Source: Marinimicrobium agarilyticum DSM 16975
GTDB taxonomy: Bacteria > Pseudomonadota > Gammaproteobacteria > Pseudomonadales > Cellvibrionaceae
Assembly: GCF_000423345.1 (NCBI RefSeq)
Contig: NZ_AUHU01000003.1
Span: 62,001-126,000, forward strand
Length of the DNA stretch: 64,000 nucleotides
Direction: 5' to 3'
Of this stretch, positions 36,597 through 46,297 are shown piece by piece. A program made the position numbers and the translations under genes. Each line of letters starts with the position of its first letter. Within the stretch, counting starts at the first letter, position 1. The notes under the pieces are model-generated. The model made no database searches. It saw only the letters and a program-made list of their open reading frames with translations, and was not told where the DNA came from.

Positions 36597-37714
36597 TTGG
36601 TCATCCTTTGGCCGGAGAGAAACTTGATGGACGACTCAAAAATCGCGACGTTCACCTGAACAAAGAAGTAAATGATCTTGATCAGGGAGGTGCTTCTCAG
36701 GTTTGGCAAGAAGTGGGCGGCGATCGCGATGCCATAGAACCCCAGTTGGACCCAAAGGGCCAAGGCATAAATGGCACCTTCGGTTGAAAGCGCTGCACTT
36801 GTCAAAAAAGTGCCAAGTAAGAACCAGGGCACCAACCAACGCATAATCTTGTGAGAAAACGTCTGGAACGCGAAACCACCGAGGGTAAACGGATTCAGCA
36901 CTTCGGTATGGCGCGACAGGCCCACCATGCCGCGCAAAACTGTGCGGACCTTGCGCTGATACTCCTTTTGGGCGTCCTTCAGGTCTTTGTAGTAACCCAG
37001 CACATCGGAAGCGGTAACCGCCCGCTTGCCGGCCTTTGCGGTGTTAAGCGCAGTGTTGAAGTCACTGGGAGAGTGGATGTCCCAATCTTTACAAATGCTC
37101 TTGCGTGCGGCAAAGAACGAACCGCTTAAGCCAACCAGGCCGTAAAGGCGGGATTCAAGTCGGCGCAGCCACATTTCGTACTTCACATAGGCGCCTTCGC
37201 CGGCGACCTTACCATCCTGGCTGACGAAACGATCCTCACTGGATACCGCTCCAACGTCATCATCCTGAAAGTAACGCTCAAGCTTCATCAACGCATCATC
37301 GGGGATTTCCGTCGCGACATCGGAGAAGACCAGGATGTCGCCACTGGCAGATTCAATCGCCTCGCGTTGTGCGTTCTCTTTGCCCAGTCGCTCCGTGGCC
37401 CGTACAAGCTTCACGCCTTGGTCGGCGTATTCTTGCACAATGCGGTCCGTGCCGTCTTCAGAGCAGTCTGAAGCGACCACCAGCTCTAGCTTGTCGGCGG
37501 GGTACTTGAGGGCGAGCGTATTGAGGATCTTCTCCCGGATACGGCTCTCTTCGTTATAAGCCGTCACAATGACCGTCAGTTTATGGCTGGGCTCATCGCC
37601 ATCAATGTCGAGTTTTTTGCCAAAAAATACATTGGCCAGACTGAGCAGTAGCGGGTAAATGAAGTAGCTAAAAACGGCTCCAAAAGCCAACAGCCAGAAC
37701 CAGAACTCCAGCAT
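36575..37714 (-). CDS. Family 2 glycosyltransferase with C-terminal membrane helices
   Basis: A 379-residue processive-type GT2. After an N-terminal membrane helix (MLEFWFWLLAFGAVFSYFI) comes the GT-A domain: KLTVIVTAYNEESRI, then VVASDCSEDGTD, and the metal-binding DVATE region in ILVFSDVATEIPDDA. LYGLVGLSGSFFAARK follows, then three or four C-terminal helices. Start at the ATG at 37714 has AAGGAG eight bases upstream; a longer frame would run into the divergent gene at 37801. It heads a two-gene minus-strand unit with the aminotransferase. Confidence 0.9.
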   Translation of the reverse strand: MLEFWFWLLAFGAVFSYFIYPLLLSLANVFFGKKLDIDGDEPSHKLTVIVTAYNEESRIREKILNTLALKYPADKLELVVASDCSEDGTDRIVQEYADQGVKLVRATERLGKENAQREAIESASGDILVFSDVATEIPDDALMKLERYFQDDDVGAVSSEDRFVSQDGKVAGEGAYVKYEMWLRRLESRLYGLVGLSGSFFAARKSICKDWDIHSPSDFNTALNTAKAGKRAVTASDVLGYYKDLKDAQKEYQRKVRTVLRGMVGLSRHTEVLNPFTLGGFAFQTFSHKIMRWLVPWFLLGTFLTSAALSTEGAIYALALWVQLGFYGIAIAAHFLPNLRSTSLIKIIYFFVQVNVAIFESSIKFLSGQRMTKWTPSAR

Positions 37715-37800
37715 GATTGCGTCTCCTTGATGGGCGGCAAGCGCCAAGTCACAATGTGGTATATTAACTGACGCTGCTAGGGACGTAAACGAGGCAACCA

Positions 37801-38889
37801 ATGGCACCCGCCGATAAGAATTTGAGAGTGCTCCACGTCATTTCTGGGGATCTCTGGGCTGGCGCGGAAGTGCAGGCCTACACGCTGCTGAGCCAGATCC
37901 ACTCGCGCTGTCATCTGAAAGTCATATTGATGAATGCCGGACGCCTTCACGAGGAGTGCCGGGCATTGGGCATAGATGTAGACGTTTTCAATGAGAACCA
38001 GTTCAACGGCGTTCAGTTGGTGTGGCGTCTTTATCAGACCATTCGTGCCTTTCGTCCTGACATCATTCACACTCACCGCCAGAAGGAAAACATCCTCGGA
38101 ACCCTGGCGGGGCGGCTCGCAGGGTATAAAAGGAGTGTTCGAACCAGCCATGGGGCGCCCGAGTTCGAATCTAAAGGGCTTCGCAAGCTCAGGGTAAAGC
38201 TTGACCAGTGGATCGGTCGCCATTGGCAGTCGACCGTAATCGCGGTATCCGATGACCTGGCAAAGCAGCTCGAAAGTATCTACCCGCGGCGCCATATCAC
38301 GGTCATTCACAACGGCATTGATGAGTCCCGGCTGGCCGAGCAGGCCGGACCTTCACCGTTTGAGCCAGGTTTCATTCATGTCGGTATTATCGGCCGGCTC
38401 GAGCCGGTAAAGCGGGTAGACCTGTTTCTGGAAGCGATTCCTTTAATCCTCAACAAAGCCAAAGAAACTGATTTCTGGTTCCATGTCATTGGCGACGGCA
38501 AGCGGCGAGCCGAACTGGAGGCAAAAGCTCAGGCCCTCGGCATCAGTGAACGGGTAACGTTTCACGGTCATCGCAGCGATATTCCCAGTTGCCTGGTCGG
38601 GCTCGACGTGTTGGTTATGTGCTCGGACCACGAGGGAACCCCGATGGTGGCACTGGAGTCACTGGCTCTGGGGACCGCAGTGGTGGCTCACAATGTGGGA
38701 GGCTTAACGGAAATGCTGGCCAGCCAACCGAACCTGTTGGTCGATGACCATAGCGCCGAGGGCTATGCTAACGCGACCGCGGCCGTGGTTCCTCGCCTTG
38801 ACAGGCTGTGCGTGGCGCTTGAAAAGCGTTATACGGCGCGTCAGAATGCTCAGGCAACGCTGGCGTTATACCAACGCCTTTTGGACTGA
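37801..38889 (+). CDS. Family 4 glycosyltransferase
   Basis: A 362-residue GT-B retaining glycosyltransferase: VLHVISGDLWAGAEVQAYTLL at the N terminus (acceptor side), GIIGRLEPVKRVDLFLEA opening the donor domain, and the E-x7-E motif in DHEGTPMVALESLALGTAVV. Normal length and cytosolic. The 86-base gap to the divergent GT2 gene contains TATATT (37760-37765), a possible -10. Adds a sugar to the repeat unit; donor unknown. Confidence 0.9.
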   Translation: MAPADKNLRVLHVISGDLWAGAEVQAYTLLSQIHSRCHLKVILMNAGRLHEECRALGIDVDVFNENQFNGVQLVWRLYQTIRAFRPDIIHTHRQKENILGTLAGRLAGYKRSVRTSHGAPEFESKGLRKLRVKLDQWIGRHWQSTVIAVSDDLAKQLESIYPRRHITVIHNGIDESRLAEQAGPSPFEPGFIHVGIIGRLEPVKRVDLFLEAIPLILNKAKETDFWFHVIGDGKRRAELEAKAQALGISERVTFHGHRSDIPSCLVGLDVLVMCSDHEGTPMVALESLALGTAVVAHNVGGLTEMLASQPNLLVDDHSAEGYANATAAVVPRLDRLCVALEKRYTARQNAQATLALYQRLLD

Positions 38890-38929
38890 ACGCACTCATT
38901 CATAAGAGACTCTTCAAGGAAACCAAAGC

Positions 38930-39823
38930 ATGACGGCACAGCTCGACGAGGAGACTCCCGTCGTTTCAGTGGTGATTCCCACCAACAACCGAAAAGACTG
39001 GGTGACTGAAGCGTTGGAGTCGGTCTTTAATCAGTCGTATACCAACTTTGAAGTCATCGTGGTGGACGACGGCTCGGAAGACGGAACCTCAGAGTACCTA
39101 CGGGAACGATTTGGTGATCGTATTCGCCTGTTCAGAACAGAAGGAACCAATTGCCCGACGGCCAAAAACCACGGTGCCTCGCACGCTCGTGGCAAGTACT
39201 TGGCATTTCTGGATGACGACGACCGCTGGTACCCCGAGAAGCTGGCTAAGCAGGTTGCCTTTATGGAGGCAGCCAGCGCAGATGTGGCCATGGTGGGAAG
39301 CGCCTGTGATCATATGGATAAAGACGGGAACCCCTATTGGGAACCATCCTATCCGGAAGAGGAGCTGACCTACGAGAGCGCGTGTGTCAAACCCAAGTTG
39401 CCGGGGGCAAGTTCAGGTTGCTTGATTCGTACCGCCGTGTTCAAGGAGCTGGGCGGTTTCGACGTGGAGCTCACGCGCAACCAGGACCGCGAGCTGTGGA
39501 TTCGGCTGACCCGCAAATATCGCGTCCCGATGCTGCAAGAGGTGTTATCCACAGTACGCATTCATGGCACTCAGCGGCGAGGGGTAAACACTGACACGAT
39601 CCAAAGATGCCGCCTTGAAATCAACCGTCGTATTCCGGAGCGAGCTATTCGTCGCAAAGCGGACGGTTGGACATACTTCCACCTCTTTAACCTGAACTGG
39701 AAGCAGAAAAAACTAAAGGCTTTCGGCTTCCTGGTTCGCTCCTTCATGGCTTGGCCCGGACCGCTTCCGGTGCGTGAGAACCGGGTGAAAATGGCGCTTA
39801 GGCGAATTTTGGGGCGCGGGTAA
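38930..39823 (+). CDS. Family 2 glycosyltransferase
   Basis: A 297-residue inverting GT-A enzyme: PVVSVVIPTNNRKDWVTEAL, VVDDGSEDGT (nucleotide-binding), AFLDDDDRWYPEKL (DxD-type metal site), and RNQDRELWIRL (candidate catalytic ED-like region). No membrane segment. Follows the GT4 gene by 40 bases with AAGGA ten bases before the ATG, and converges on a sulfotransferase gene nine bases later. Confidence 0.92.
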   Translation: MTAQLDEETPVVSVVIPTNNRKDWVTEALESVFNQSYTNFEVIVVDDGSEDGTSEYLRERFGDRIRLFRTEGTNCPTAKNHGASHARGKYLAFLDDDDRWYPEKLAKQVAFMEAASADVAMVGSACDHMDKDGNPYWEPSYPEEELTYESACVKPKLPGASSGCLIRTAVFKELGGFDVELTRNQDRELWIRLTRKYRVPMLQEVLSTVRIHGTQRRGVNTDTIQRCRLEINRRIPERAIRRKADGWTYFHLFNLNWKQKKLKAFGFLVRSFMAWPGPLPVRENRVKMALRRILGRG

Positions 39824-39832
39824 GGCGCGTCC

Positions 39833-40678
39833 TTAATCCTTGGGTTCCAGTATGTCGTAACCATGGTGGCGCAGGCAGTCGCCCGCCACTTGGTTAACGG
39901 TGCGAACCTGTTCGGGACTCAGCCGGTCAATACTGACCTTGTTCAGATCTCTCACCGAATCGTTACGCTCGTGAATTTTAAAGGAGTCAGAATAAGCCGC
40001 TTCGGGGAAGGGCGGCAGCCCCAAAAACTCGGCGAGTCGGTTCAAGGTCGCTTTCGGATCAGCCGCCAGATCCTCATACTTCACCCAGGTGAAGTGCTTC
40101 AGGTGCTTGGCGTCGTCCTGAAGCACCTCGTTGCTTCGAGCCCATTGCCGGGCTGACCGGTCAATCGGCCATCCATCCTTAATGTGCTTGGGGTCACCCT
40201 TTCGGCTGATGCCTTCTGCCACGGCGTAACCGTTGCGCACCAAGCCAATAAAGTGGGCGTTTTCAAAATGCTTTTGAAACCACCTCGTGCGGGCGGCATT
40301 GGGGGGTGACTTTTCGAGCAGCACCTTCTTGGAGAGGTCCAGCCGCATCCCCCATTCTTTTTTCAACCTAAGTACGTCGGGTCCATCATCGTTCTCGGTC
40401 AAGCGGAACATATCCTCGCGATCGACCCACATTCTGGGCAAACCAATGTCGAAGTCCTTTACAAACTGGTCAGTAATAAAGTGCCCTTCGGTGGGAATGC
40501 CGGATATGTCCGGATGCCGAGACATGAGCTCAGACAGTAGCGTCGTGCCCGAGTTATAGCAGCCCACAATAAAAACCCACTTCTCGGGTTTCGGAACGGG
40601 AGTGAGTGCAATTCGGCACTCCCTCCAAATGCTACCCAAACTCTCTCTCAAAACCGAGCGAAACCGCGTGCCCTTCAT
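39833..40678 (-). CDS. Sulfotransferase (2 of 5)
   Basis: A 281-residue PAPS-dependent sulfotransferase. The 5'-phosphosulfate loop is GCYNSGTTLL (39-48) and the 3'-phosphate motif is FIGLVRNGYAVAEGIS. HFTWVKYEDLAADPKATLNRLAEFLG is the conserved C-terminal helix region. The fold is that of carbohydrate sulfotransferases. GGAG lies nine bases before the ATG. It is followed upstream on the same strand by another sulfotransferase gene (gap 23 bases), so the two form an operon. Confidence 0.9.
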   Translation of the reverse strand: MKGTRFRSVLRESLGSIWRECRIALTPVPKPEKWVFIVGCYNSGTTLLSELMSRHPDISGIPTEGHFITDQFVKDFDIGLPRMWVDREDMFRLTENDDGPDVLRLKKEWGMRLDLSKKVLLEKSPPNAARTRWFQKHFENAHFIGLVRNGYAVAEGISRKGDPKHIKDGWPIDRSARQWARSNEVLQDDAKHLKHFTWVKYEDLAADPKATLNRLAEFLGLPPFPEAAYSDSFKIHERNDSVRDLNKVSIDRLSPEQVRTVNQVAGDCLRHHGYDILEPKD

Positions 40679-40701
40679 AAACTGTGTCTCCGTAGGTGTG
40701 G

Positions 40702-41544
40702 CTAGGCCGGACTCGGCGGCTGATACCCAAAGTGTTGAATGATAAATGACTCGCGCTGATTGACCAGGGCAATCGTTTCGTCGTCGTAATAATGGTCGGC
40801 AGCTTTGCGTGTGGAGGTATTGGTTTTCTGGGTTTTACCCTGTTGGATAAACCGTTTGTGCTCCTCCGTCAGTGGGATATCCGCCAGCTCCAGCGCCTCA
40901 ATCAGCTCGTCTTCCAGGGCCTCGTTTCGGACAATGGCGTTGGTGATGGCATTTTCTTCCCAGGCCGATTCGAGGTGGTCGGCTCGCGTTAGGGCAGGTG
41001 ACCGGTAGAGCTCCTCCCGAAGCCGCGTAAATAATTTGAAAAAGCGGTAGGTCAAAACCCCGCTGTGATGAGATAGCGGACTGAACCCGTAGCCCTCTCC
41101 TATGTCGTAGCGACGGGCCGGGTCCATGATGAGCTTGAGCCAGGCCCTGAAACAGGCTGGGTCGCTACTGTCGCTATACGCCTCTCGCCAGGCGTTAACG
41201 GGCTTGCGTGCATCTGATACTATCTGTGTCAGGTACTCCGAGGGGGTAAGCCAGGTCTTGCCCATCTCCTTGTTGAGCTGGCGCCAGTAATAGGACCAGC
41301 CAAAGCGACGGGTCGCCTGGTGGTAGGCGCTGCCATTACCGTCGCAGCCAAAGCCCCAGAGGGAGACGTACCAGTCCCAGGGATTGCGGATGGACCCCAG
41401 GATAAAGCGATCGTACAGCTCGGGGGGAACCGCATTGTGTTTGCCCTCCTGGCGACCATCCAGAATGGTTCTCAAGCAGCGTCCGATGTGTGAACCGGCG
41501 GTCTTGTGAAGCTCAACAAAGACCAAAGGGTCAGAGATAAACAT
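40702..41544 (-). CDS. Sulfotransferase family 2-like protein (3 of 5)
   Basis: A 280-residue enzyme with the 5' loop LHKTAGSHIG (12-21) and the 3'-phosphate motif GSIRNPWDWYVSLWGF. These are the two PAPS-binding signatures of the sulfotransfer_2/heparan-type group. A Gln/Glu-rich C-terminal part (ALELADIPLTEEHKRFI) is helical. Operon with the sulfotransferase downstream; divergent from a fourth sulfotransferase gene 83 bases away. Confidence 0.88.
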   Translation of the reverse strand: MFISDPLVFVELHKTAGSHIGRCLRTILDGRQEGKHNAVPPELYDRFILGSIRNPWDWYVSLWGFGCDGNGSAYHQATRRFGWSYYWRQLNKEMGKTWLTPSEYLTQIVSDARKPVNAWREAYSDSSDPACFRAWLKLIMDPARRYDIGEGYGFSPLSHHSGVLTYRFFKLFTRLREELYRSPALTRADHLESAWEENAITNAIVRNEALEDELIEALELADIPLTEEHKRFIQQGKTQKTNTSTRKAADHYYDDETIALVNQRESFIIQHFGYQPPSPA

Positions 41545-41627
41545 GAGCGGGTGGCATCCTTGATTGAGAGTAGAGTTGGCGTTGAATTTTCGTTAGTATA
41601 CCCACCTTTGGAAGGGAGTCGAGTGTG

Positions 41628-42398
41628 ATGTCCACGCTGCGAAAACTATACAGGCGCACGCTCTCAAATGAAAGTCGGTACTGGCTCTACAAGCTGCGGC
41701 ATCCAAGGCAGTTTGAACACCTCAAAACCCGCGTCAACGAGCACCCGAAGGGCAACTTCTCCCTGAGAGGTTTCGCCGAGCGCGAGGCTATTTTTGTCCA
41801 CATCACCAAGTCCGCAGGTACCTCGGTGGCGCTCAGCCTGTTTGGCGAACTCCCCTACCATTACACGGCGTGGCACTACCGCGTTATTTTCGGCCGGAAG
41901 GACTTCGAGCGGTTCTTCAAGTTTACCTTCGTGCGCAACCCGTGGGACCGTCTCTATTCCGCCTACCAGTACCTGAAAAACGGCGGTTGGGACGAAAAGG
42001 ACAAGGCGTGGGCCCAGACCCATTGGTCCCACATTCAAAGCTTCGATCAGTTTGTGCTGGAGTGGTTGACGCCAGAGCGGCTGAGCAGCCACCTTCACCT
42101 GCGCCCGCAGAGCTACTTCCTAAAGGACAGCCGGGGCCAGTTGCTGATTGATTATCTTGGCTACTTCGAGCACATTGCTGAGGACTTTGCGGTCATCGCT
42201 CAGCGAGTAAACCCCTCGGCTACCCTGGCTCATACCAACGCTTCCAAGCGGGGAGATTACCGCGAGGTATACAGCCCGGAGACGATCCAGAAAGTCGGTG
42301 ACCTGTATAGGGAAGATGTCGAGAGCTTCGGCTATGGCTTCGATAGCCTCAATCGACAGGAGGTGATTAATGGCAAACTGGTGGCGGCCCGTGGCTAA
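41628..42398 (+). CDS. Sulfotransferase family 2-like protein (4 of 5)
   Basis: A 256-residue enzyme. The 5' loop is HITKSAGTSVALS (58-70) and the 3' motif is FTFVRNPWDRLYSAYQYL. RPQSYFLKDSRGQLLIDYLGYFEHIAEDF is the usual second half of bacterial chondroitin/carbohydrate sulfotransferase relatives. Either the ATG at 41628 or the GTG at 41625 is the start (GGGAG upstream fits both). Its end overlaps the next glycosyltransferase gene by 29 bases, so glycosyl transfer and sulfation are translationally coupled here. Confidence 0.9.
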   Translation: MSTLRKLYRRTLSNESRYWLYKLRHPRQFEHLKTRVNEHPKGNFSLRGFAEREAIFVHITKSAGTSVALSLFGELPYHYTAWHYRVIFGRKDFERFFKFTFVRNPWDRLYSAYQYLKNGGWDEKDKAWAQTHWSHIQSFDQFVLEWLTPERLSSHLHLRPQSYFLKDSRGQLLIDYLGYFEHIAEDFAVIAQRVNPSATLAHTNASKRGDYREVYSPETIQKVGDLYREDVESFGYGFDSLNRQEVINGKLVAARG

Positions 42399-43560
42399 AA
42401 ACCCTTTCGACAAGCCTGGCCTGCTACTGGTCGCCAACTGGGACTCTGACGTGGGCTACGCCTGGTGGTTGATGGAGAGCTATTGGGCAGCTCTGGCCGA
42501 GGACTACCAGGGGCAGATGACCAGCATCCTGGCGTACCCCAGTATCAGCAAGCTGCCTGACGTTATTGAAAAGGCGCCCATTTCCCCAATGGTTGTGGAC
42601 TTCTCCCGCTTCAGCCCGGGGTTACTGAGGACGCAGCTCCGCTTTCTACGTCGGCATCGAGTTAAGGTGATGTACCTCTCCGACAGGGCCCCCCGGCATT
42701 GGTTTTACCTCCTCTATCGGCTGGCCGGCGTGCGTCGTATACTGGTTCACGATCATACGCCGGGCCTGAGAACCCGCCCCCAAGGCATAAAGCGATTGCT
42801 CAAGAAGCTGATGAACCGCATTCCCGCCTATACCGCCGATGCATGCATTGGTGCGACAGAGTACATCCGGGAACGCTTCGTTCGGGTTGGCTGTGTTCCC
42901 GAGCATAAATGCTTTGCGGCGGATAACGGTATCCCCCTGGAGCTGCCGGAGCTCCAAAACACCCATGAGCGTTTCGGCATCCCCAGTGACAGGAAAATCA
43001 TCGTCACAGCGGCCAGAGCGAACCGCTACAAGGGCGCGGTGTTCGCGCTTGAGGCGTTGGCTCACATGAAGCGGTCGCAGTCGGCTGTGGGTTGGCACTA
43101 CCTTTATCTTGGCGATGGTCCAGACCGAGACATGCTCCTGCAAACTGCGCGGAAGATGGGGCTAGAGAACGATGTAAGCTTTCCCGGAAGAGTCTCCGGC
43201 GTAACGGCCTTGTTGCCTCAAGCGGCCCTGGCACTCCATCCCTCAAGAGGAGAGGTGGGCTACTCTTTGTCCATTCTCGAATACATGCTCTGCGGGCTGC
43301 CGGTGGTTGTTCCCGATAACCCCTCCGTATGCGGTGCCACCGAAGATGGCAAAACCGGCGTCATTTATAGGGAAGGCGACGTTGAGGCGGCGGCGGAAGC
43401 TTTGGCAGGCCTTTTAAACAACGACGATGCCCGGAAGCGGATGGGGGAAGAAGCCCGCAAAACCGTCGAGACCCGCTTCTCCCTGACACAGACCCATCAT
43501 AAACTGCTCGACATATTTCATCGAACGGTCCCAAAGGTGAACCGCCATGGCTCCGCCTAG
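42370..43560 (+). CDS. Family 4 glycosyltransferase
   Basis: A 396-residue GT-B enzyme: donor-domain start KIIVTAARANRYKGAVFALEAL, then YLYLGDGPDRDMLL and the E-x7-E-like SRGEVGYSLSILEYMLCGLPVVV. It begins with a perfect ribosome-binding site (AGGAGG, six bases before the ATG) inside the end of the sulfotransferase gene. Its own end overlaps the flippase gene by 14 bases. The last gene of normal composition before the A+T-rich block. Confidence 0.9.
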   Translation: MANWWRPVAKNPFDKPGLLLVANWDSDVGYAWWLMESYWAALAEDYQGQMTSILAYPSISKLPDVIEKAPISPMVVDFSRFSPGLLRTQLRFLRRHRVKVMYLSDRAPRHWFYLLYRLAGVRRILVHDHTPGLRTRPQGIKRLLKKLMNRIPAYTADACIGATEYIRERFVRVGCVPEHKCFAADNGIPLELPELQNTHERFGIPSDRKIIVTAARANRYKGAVFALEALAHMKRSQSAVGWHYLYLGDGPDRDMLLQTARKMGLENDVSFPGRVSGVTALLPQAALALHPSRGEVGYSLSILEYMLCGLPVVVPDNPSVCGATEDGKTGVIYREGDVEAAAEALAGLLNNDDARKRMGEEARKTVETRFSLTQTHHKLLDIFHRTVPKVNRHGSA

Positions 43561-45049
43561 AACTGGTAAAAAGCAAGCCGCTAAGCATATAGCTATCTAC
43601 TCGGCAGGGTCAATTATAAGACAGTTGGCTGGCTTCATAATGTTGCCGGTTTATACATCCTATTTGACACCAGAAGACTACGGCGTGGTTGGCTTATTAA
43701 TAGTGATGTTGGGCTTGTTCGAGTTACTGCTTGGCGCTAGGCTTACTCAAGCTGTGCCCAAATATTACTATGACACAGATGATCAAGTTGAGAAAAAAAG
43801 AATAATAACAACCGCGCTTTTCTTGACTTTAGCTATTAGCACAGTTTCCGCTTTGGTGGTGGCGGTTTTTGGTAGCGATATATCCAGTGTTATTTTCGGG
43901 ACAGATAGATACGAAAGCCATGTTGAATTATATGGCCTCCTGCTTTTTACGGTCGCAATAGAATCATACGGCATTTGCTTTATAAGGTTGCAAGAGAGGC
44001 CATTCCTCTTCATAGCAAACTCGATTGGAAAGCTAGTTGTTCAGCTATCATTAAACATCTACTTTGTAGTGGTGTTAGAACTTGGTGCCATGGGGGTGGT
44101 GATATCTACAGTAATAGCCTCCAGTATATTTGGAATTGCGTTGCTGGTGTACATGGTGGCATACAATGGTTTTGGGTTTAAGCGCAATCTGTGTAAGAAA
44201 TTTGTCGTGTTTTGTTGGCCTCTATGGTTGGCAGGTATCGCGGGACTATATATAGGATCTTCAAGTAGGTACTACCTCCGCATTTTGTCTGACTTGGGCC
44301 AAGTTGGTCTACTTGAGCTCGCCACGAAGTTCGGTGCGATACTCGGTGTATTAATCTGGAACCCCTTCTCCCAGTGGTGGCAAACAGAGAAATTTAAGCT
44401 TTATCGAACAAAAAACAACGGAAGAGATGTCTACCCCGTAGTGTTTGATGCGTTAGCTTGCGTTATGGTCCTGGCAGGATTTTGTATAGCCACTTTCAGC
44501 GAACCTTTAATACAGCTAATGTCTTCCAAAGAGTTTCATGAGGCGGCAAACGCTGTCCCTATGGCTCTTTATTCAGTAATGATGGGAGAAATGGCGTTAT
44601 TCTTCTTCTTTAGTTTTATGGTAACGGAGAAAACCATAATTATAACATATATCAGATATGCTTCGGCAGTTGTGATGACATTGTTCTTCTTTTTATTGAT
44701 ACCAATAAGTGGATTTGTGGGGGCGGCTACGGCTCTATTCCTGACCAACACATTTGTATTCTTCTGCTCCTTTATTATAGCTAAAAGGGTTTGTGATTTA
44801 GGTATAAAGATAAGAGGTTACGTCTTTCTGTTAAGTATTTCGCTAGTATTGCTATATGCCGAAAGCGTTGTATCAAATTTAGGAAGTGGAATTTTTTACG
44901 CTCTTATTGTTAAGTCTATAATGAGTCTAATCTTAGGTGTTTGTATTTGTGGTTACATATATAAAAATCCAGAGCTAATGAAGATATTCTGGTCTGCAAG
45001 AACATTCATTATTCATTGGTTTAAAAATAGAGCTAGTAAAAATGTATAG
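43547..45049 (+). CDS. Oligosaccharide flippase Wzx-like
   Basis: A 500-residue multidrug/oligosaccharidyl-lipid/polysaccharide (MOP) family exporter with about 12-14 membrane helices from residue 15 to 480, starting AIYSAGSIIRQLAGFIMLPVYTSYL-like in the family manner. It should flip undecaprenyl-linked repeat units to the periplasm for polymerisation. Codon use changes abruptly here to A/T-ending codons and ATA/AGA, unlike the upstream genes. Overlaps the genes on both sides (14 and 8 bases). Confidence 0.92.
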   Translation: MAPPRTGKKQAAKHIAIYSAGSIIRQLAGFIMLPVYTSYLTPEDYGVVGLLIVMLGLFELLLGARLTQAVPKYYYDTDDQVEKKRIITTALFLTLAISTVSALVVAVFGSDISSVIFGTDRYESHVELYGLLLFTVAIESYGICFIRLQERPFLFIANSIGKLVVQLSLNIYFVVVLELGAMGVVISTVIASSIFGIALLVYMVAYNGFGFKRNLCKKFVVFCWPLWLAGIAGLYIGSSSRYYLRILSDLGQVGLLELATKFGAILGVLIWNPFSQWWQTEKFKLYRTKNNGRDVYPVVFDALACVMVLAGFCIATFSEPLIQLMSSKEFHEAANAVPMALYSVMMGEMALFFFFSFMVTEKTIIITYIRYASAVVMTLFFFLLIPISGFVGAATALFLTNTFVFFCSFIIAKRVCDLGIKIRGYVFLLSISLVLLYAESVVSNLGSGIFYALIVKSIMSLILGVCICGYIYKNPELMKIFWSARTFIIHWFKNRASKNV

Positions 45050-46238
45050 GAAAAAGATTCTAATTATTATTCCGACGTTTCCTTACCCTGCGAGAAGAAA
45101 CGGCGTCTCTATTAGATACTTTCCGATTATTGAACATCTTGGGAGGACGAACGATGTACATGTTGTATGTATCTGCAACAAGGCGTTTGATGAAATTTAT
45201 ATAAAAGAGCTTAAGAAGCATGTAAGTGATGTTTCAGTCTATGTTAGGGAAAAAGTGAACCCGAACATCGTTTCAAAGATGAAAAATAGAATTGCATCAC
45301 TCGTTCCTGGCCGAAAGCCTTATTCGTTTAGATGCTACGACAATGAAAGAATAAAGGACTTTATTAGTAAGCGATGTGAGGGAATAGAGTTTGATTCTAC
45401 CGTCTGTGTAACAACACAGTACTTCGACATCACAAAGCGTTCTGTAAACTCAAAAAAGTACTTTATTGACGGGATAGATTCGAGTTACCTGCATTATAAA
45501 CGCAGGAGTGGGAAATCCATTCTTGAAAATATTGACACAAAGGCATTGGCGAGTTGGGAATCAAAATGTCTTCGTGTTGCCGAAGGTGCTTCATATGTCT
45601 CTCCGGTGGATAGAGATCAAATGCAGAGTATTGCTGGATCTAAGGCGAGCATAAAACTGATACCTAATGGCCTATATTTTGAAGACTATAAAGATGAGTC
45701 TATCGTAAATGATAAGTTTACATTAGGTTTTTTGGGGAACATGCAATATGATTCGAATATTCGAGCGGCGTTAGATTTGTATCATATTTTTTTGATTTTA
45801 AGGGAAAGGGGATTCAATTTAAAACTAAAAATAATAGGAAGGAGGCCGGTAGAAAATATCCGAAAGCTTGCCGAAGACAATGATGTAGAAGTGACTGGGA
45901 GTGTCAGTTCGATTTGGCCGCACATAAATGGTGTTGATGTTTTTGTTTTCCCTATGACAATTGGGAGCGGCCAGCAAAACAAATTACTTGAGGCGATGTA
46001 TGCCTCCAAGCCGGTAGTGACAACATCGTTAGGTAATAGTGGAATAGGGGGGGAGTCCTTTAAGGATTTGGTGGTTGCAGACTCGGAAGAAGACATGGTT
46101 TCCGCTATAGCGAAAATATATAGCGATAACAATCTCATAAAAAAACTGCAAACTAACTCCAAAATTTTCGTTGAAGGCATGTACTCTTGGGAGCGTATTT
46201 TGAAAGAGCTAGATAGGTTTTGGCTTAGTTGCGACTAG
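45042..46238 (+). CDS. Family 4 glycosyltransferase (A+T-rich block)
   Basis: A 398-residue GT-B enzyme: ILIIIPTFPYPARRNGVSIRY at the start, TLGFLGNMQYDSNIRAALDLY opening the donor domain, and GVDVFVFPMTIGSGQQNKLLEAMYASKPVV with the conserved Glu, a pattern seen in sugar transferases of the ExoO/WcaL style. It overlaps the flippase gene by 8 bases. Composition is strongly A+T-rich. Converges on the next GT4 gene; no terminator-like hairpin is visible in the 59-base gap. Confidence 0.9.
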   Translation: MYRKKILIIIPTFPYPARRNGVSIRYFPIIEHLGRTNDVHVVCICNKAFDEIYIKELKKHVSDVSVYVREKVNPNIVSKMKNRIASLVPGRKPYSFRCYDNERIKDFISKRCEGIEFDSTVCVTTQYFDITKRSVNSKKYFIDGIDSSYLHYKRRSGKSILENIDTKALASWESKCLRVAEGASYVSPVDRDQMQSIAGSKASIKLIPNGLYFEDYKDESIVNDKFTLGFLGNMQYDSNIRAALDLYHIFLILRERGFNLKLKIIGRRPVENIRKLAEDNDVEVTGSVSSIWPHINGVDVFVFPMTIGSGQQNKLLEAMYASKPVVTTSLGNSGIGGESFKDLVVADSEEDMVSAIAKIYSDNNLIKKLQTNSKIFVEGMYSWERILKELDRFWLSCD

Positions 46239-46297
46239 GGGTGTAAGCGGTTATATGGCCATCGACATTCATCGTTAAGAAGGTTTTCGGAAATTGC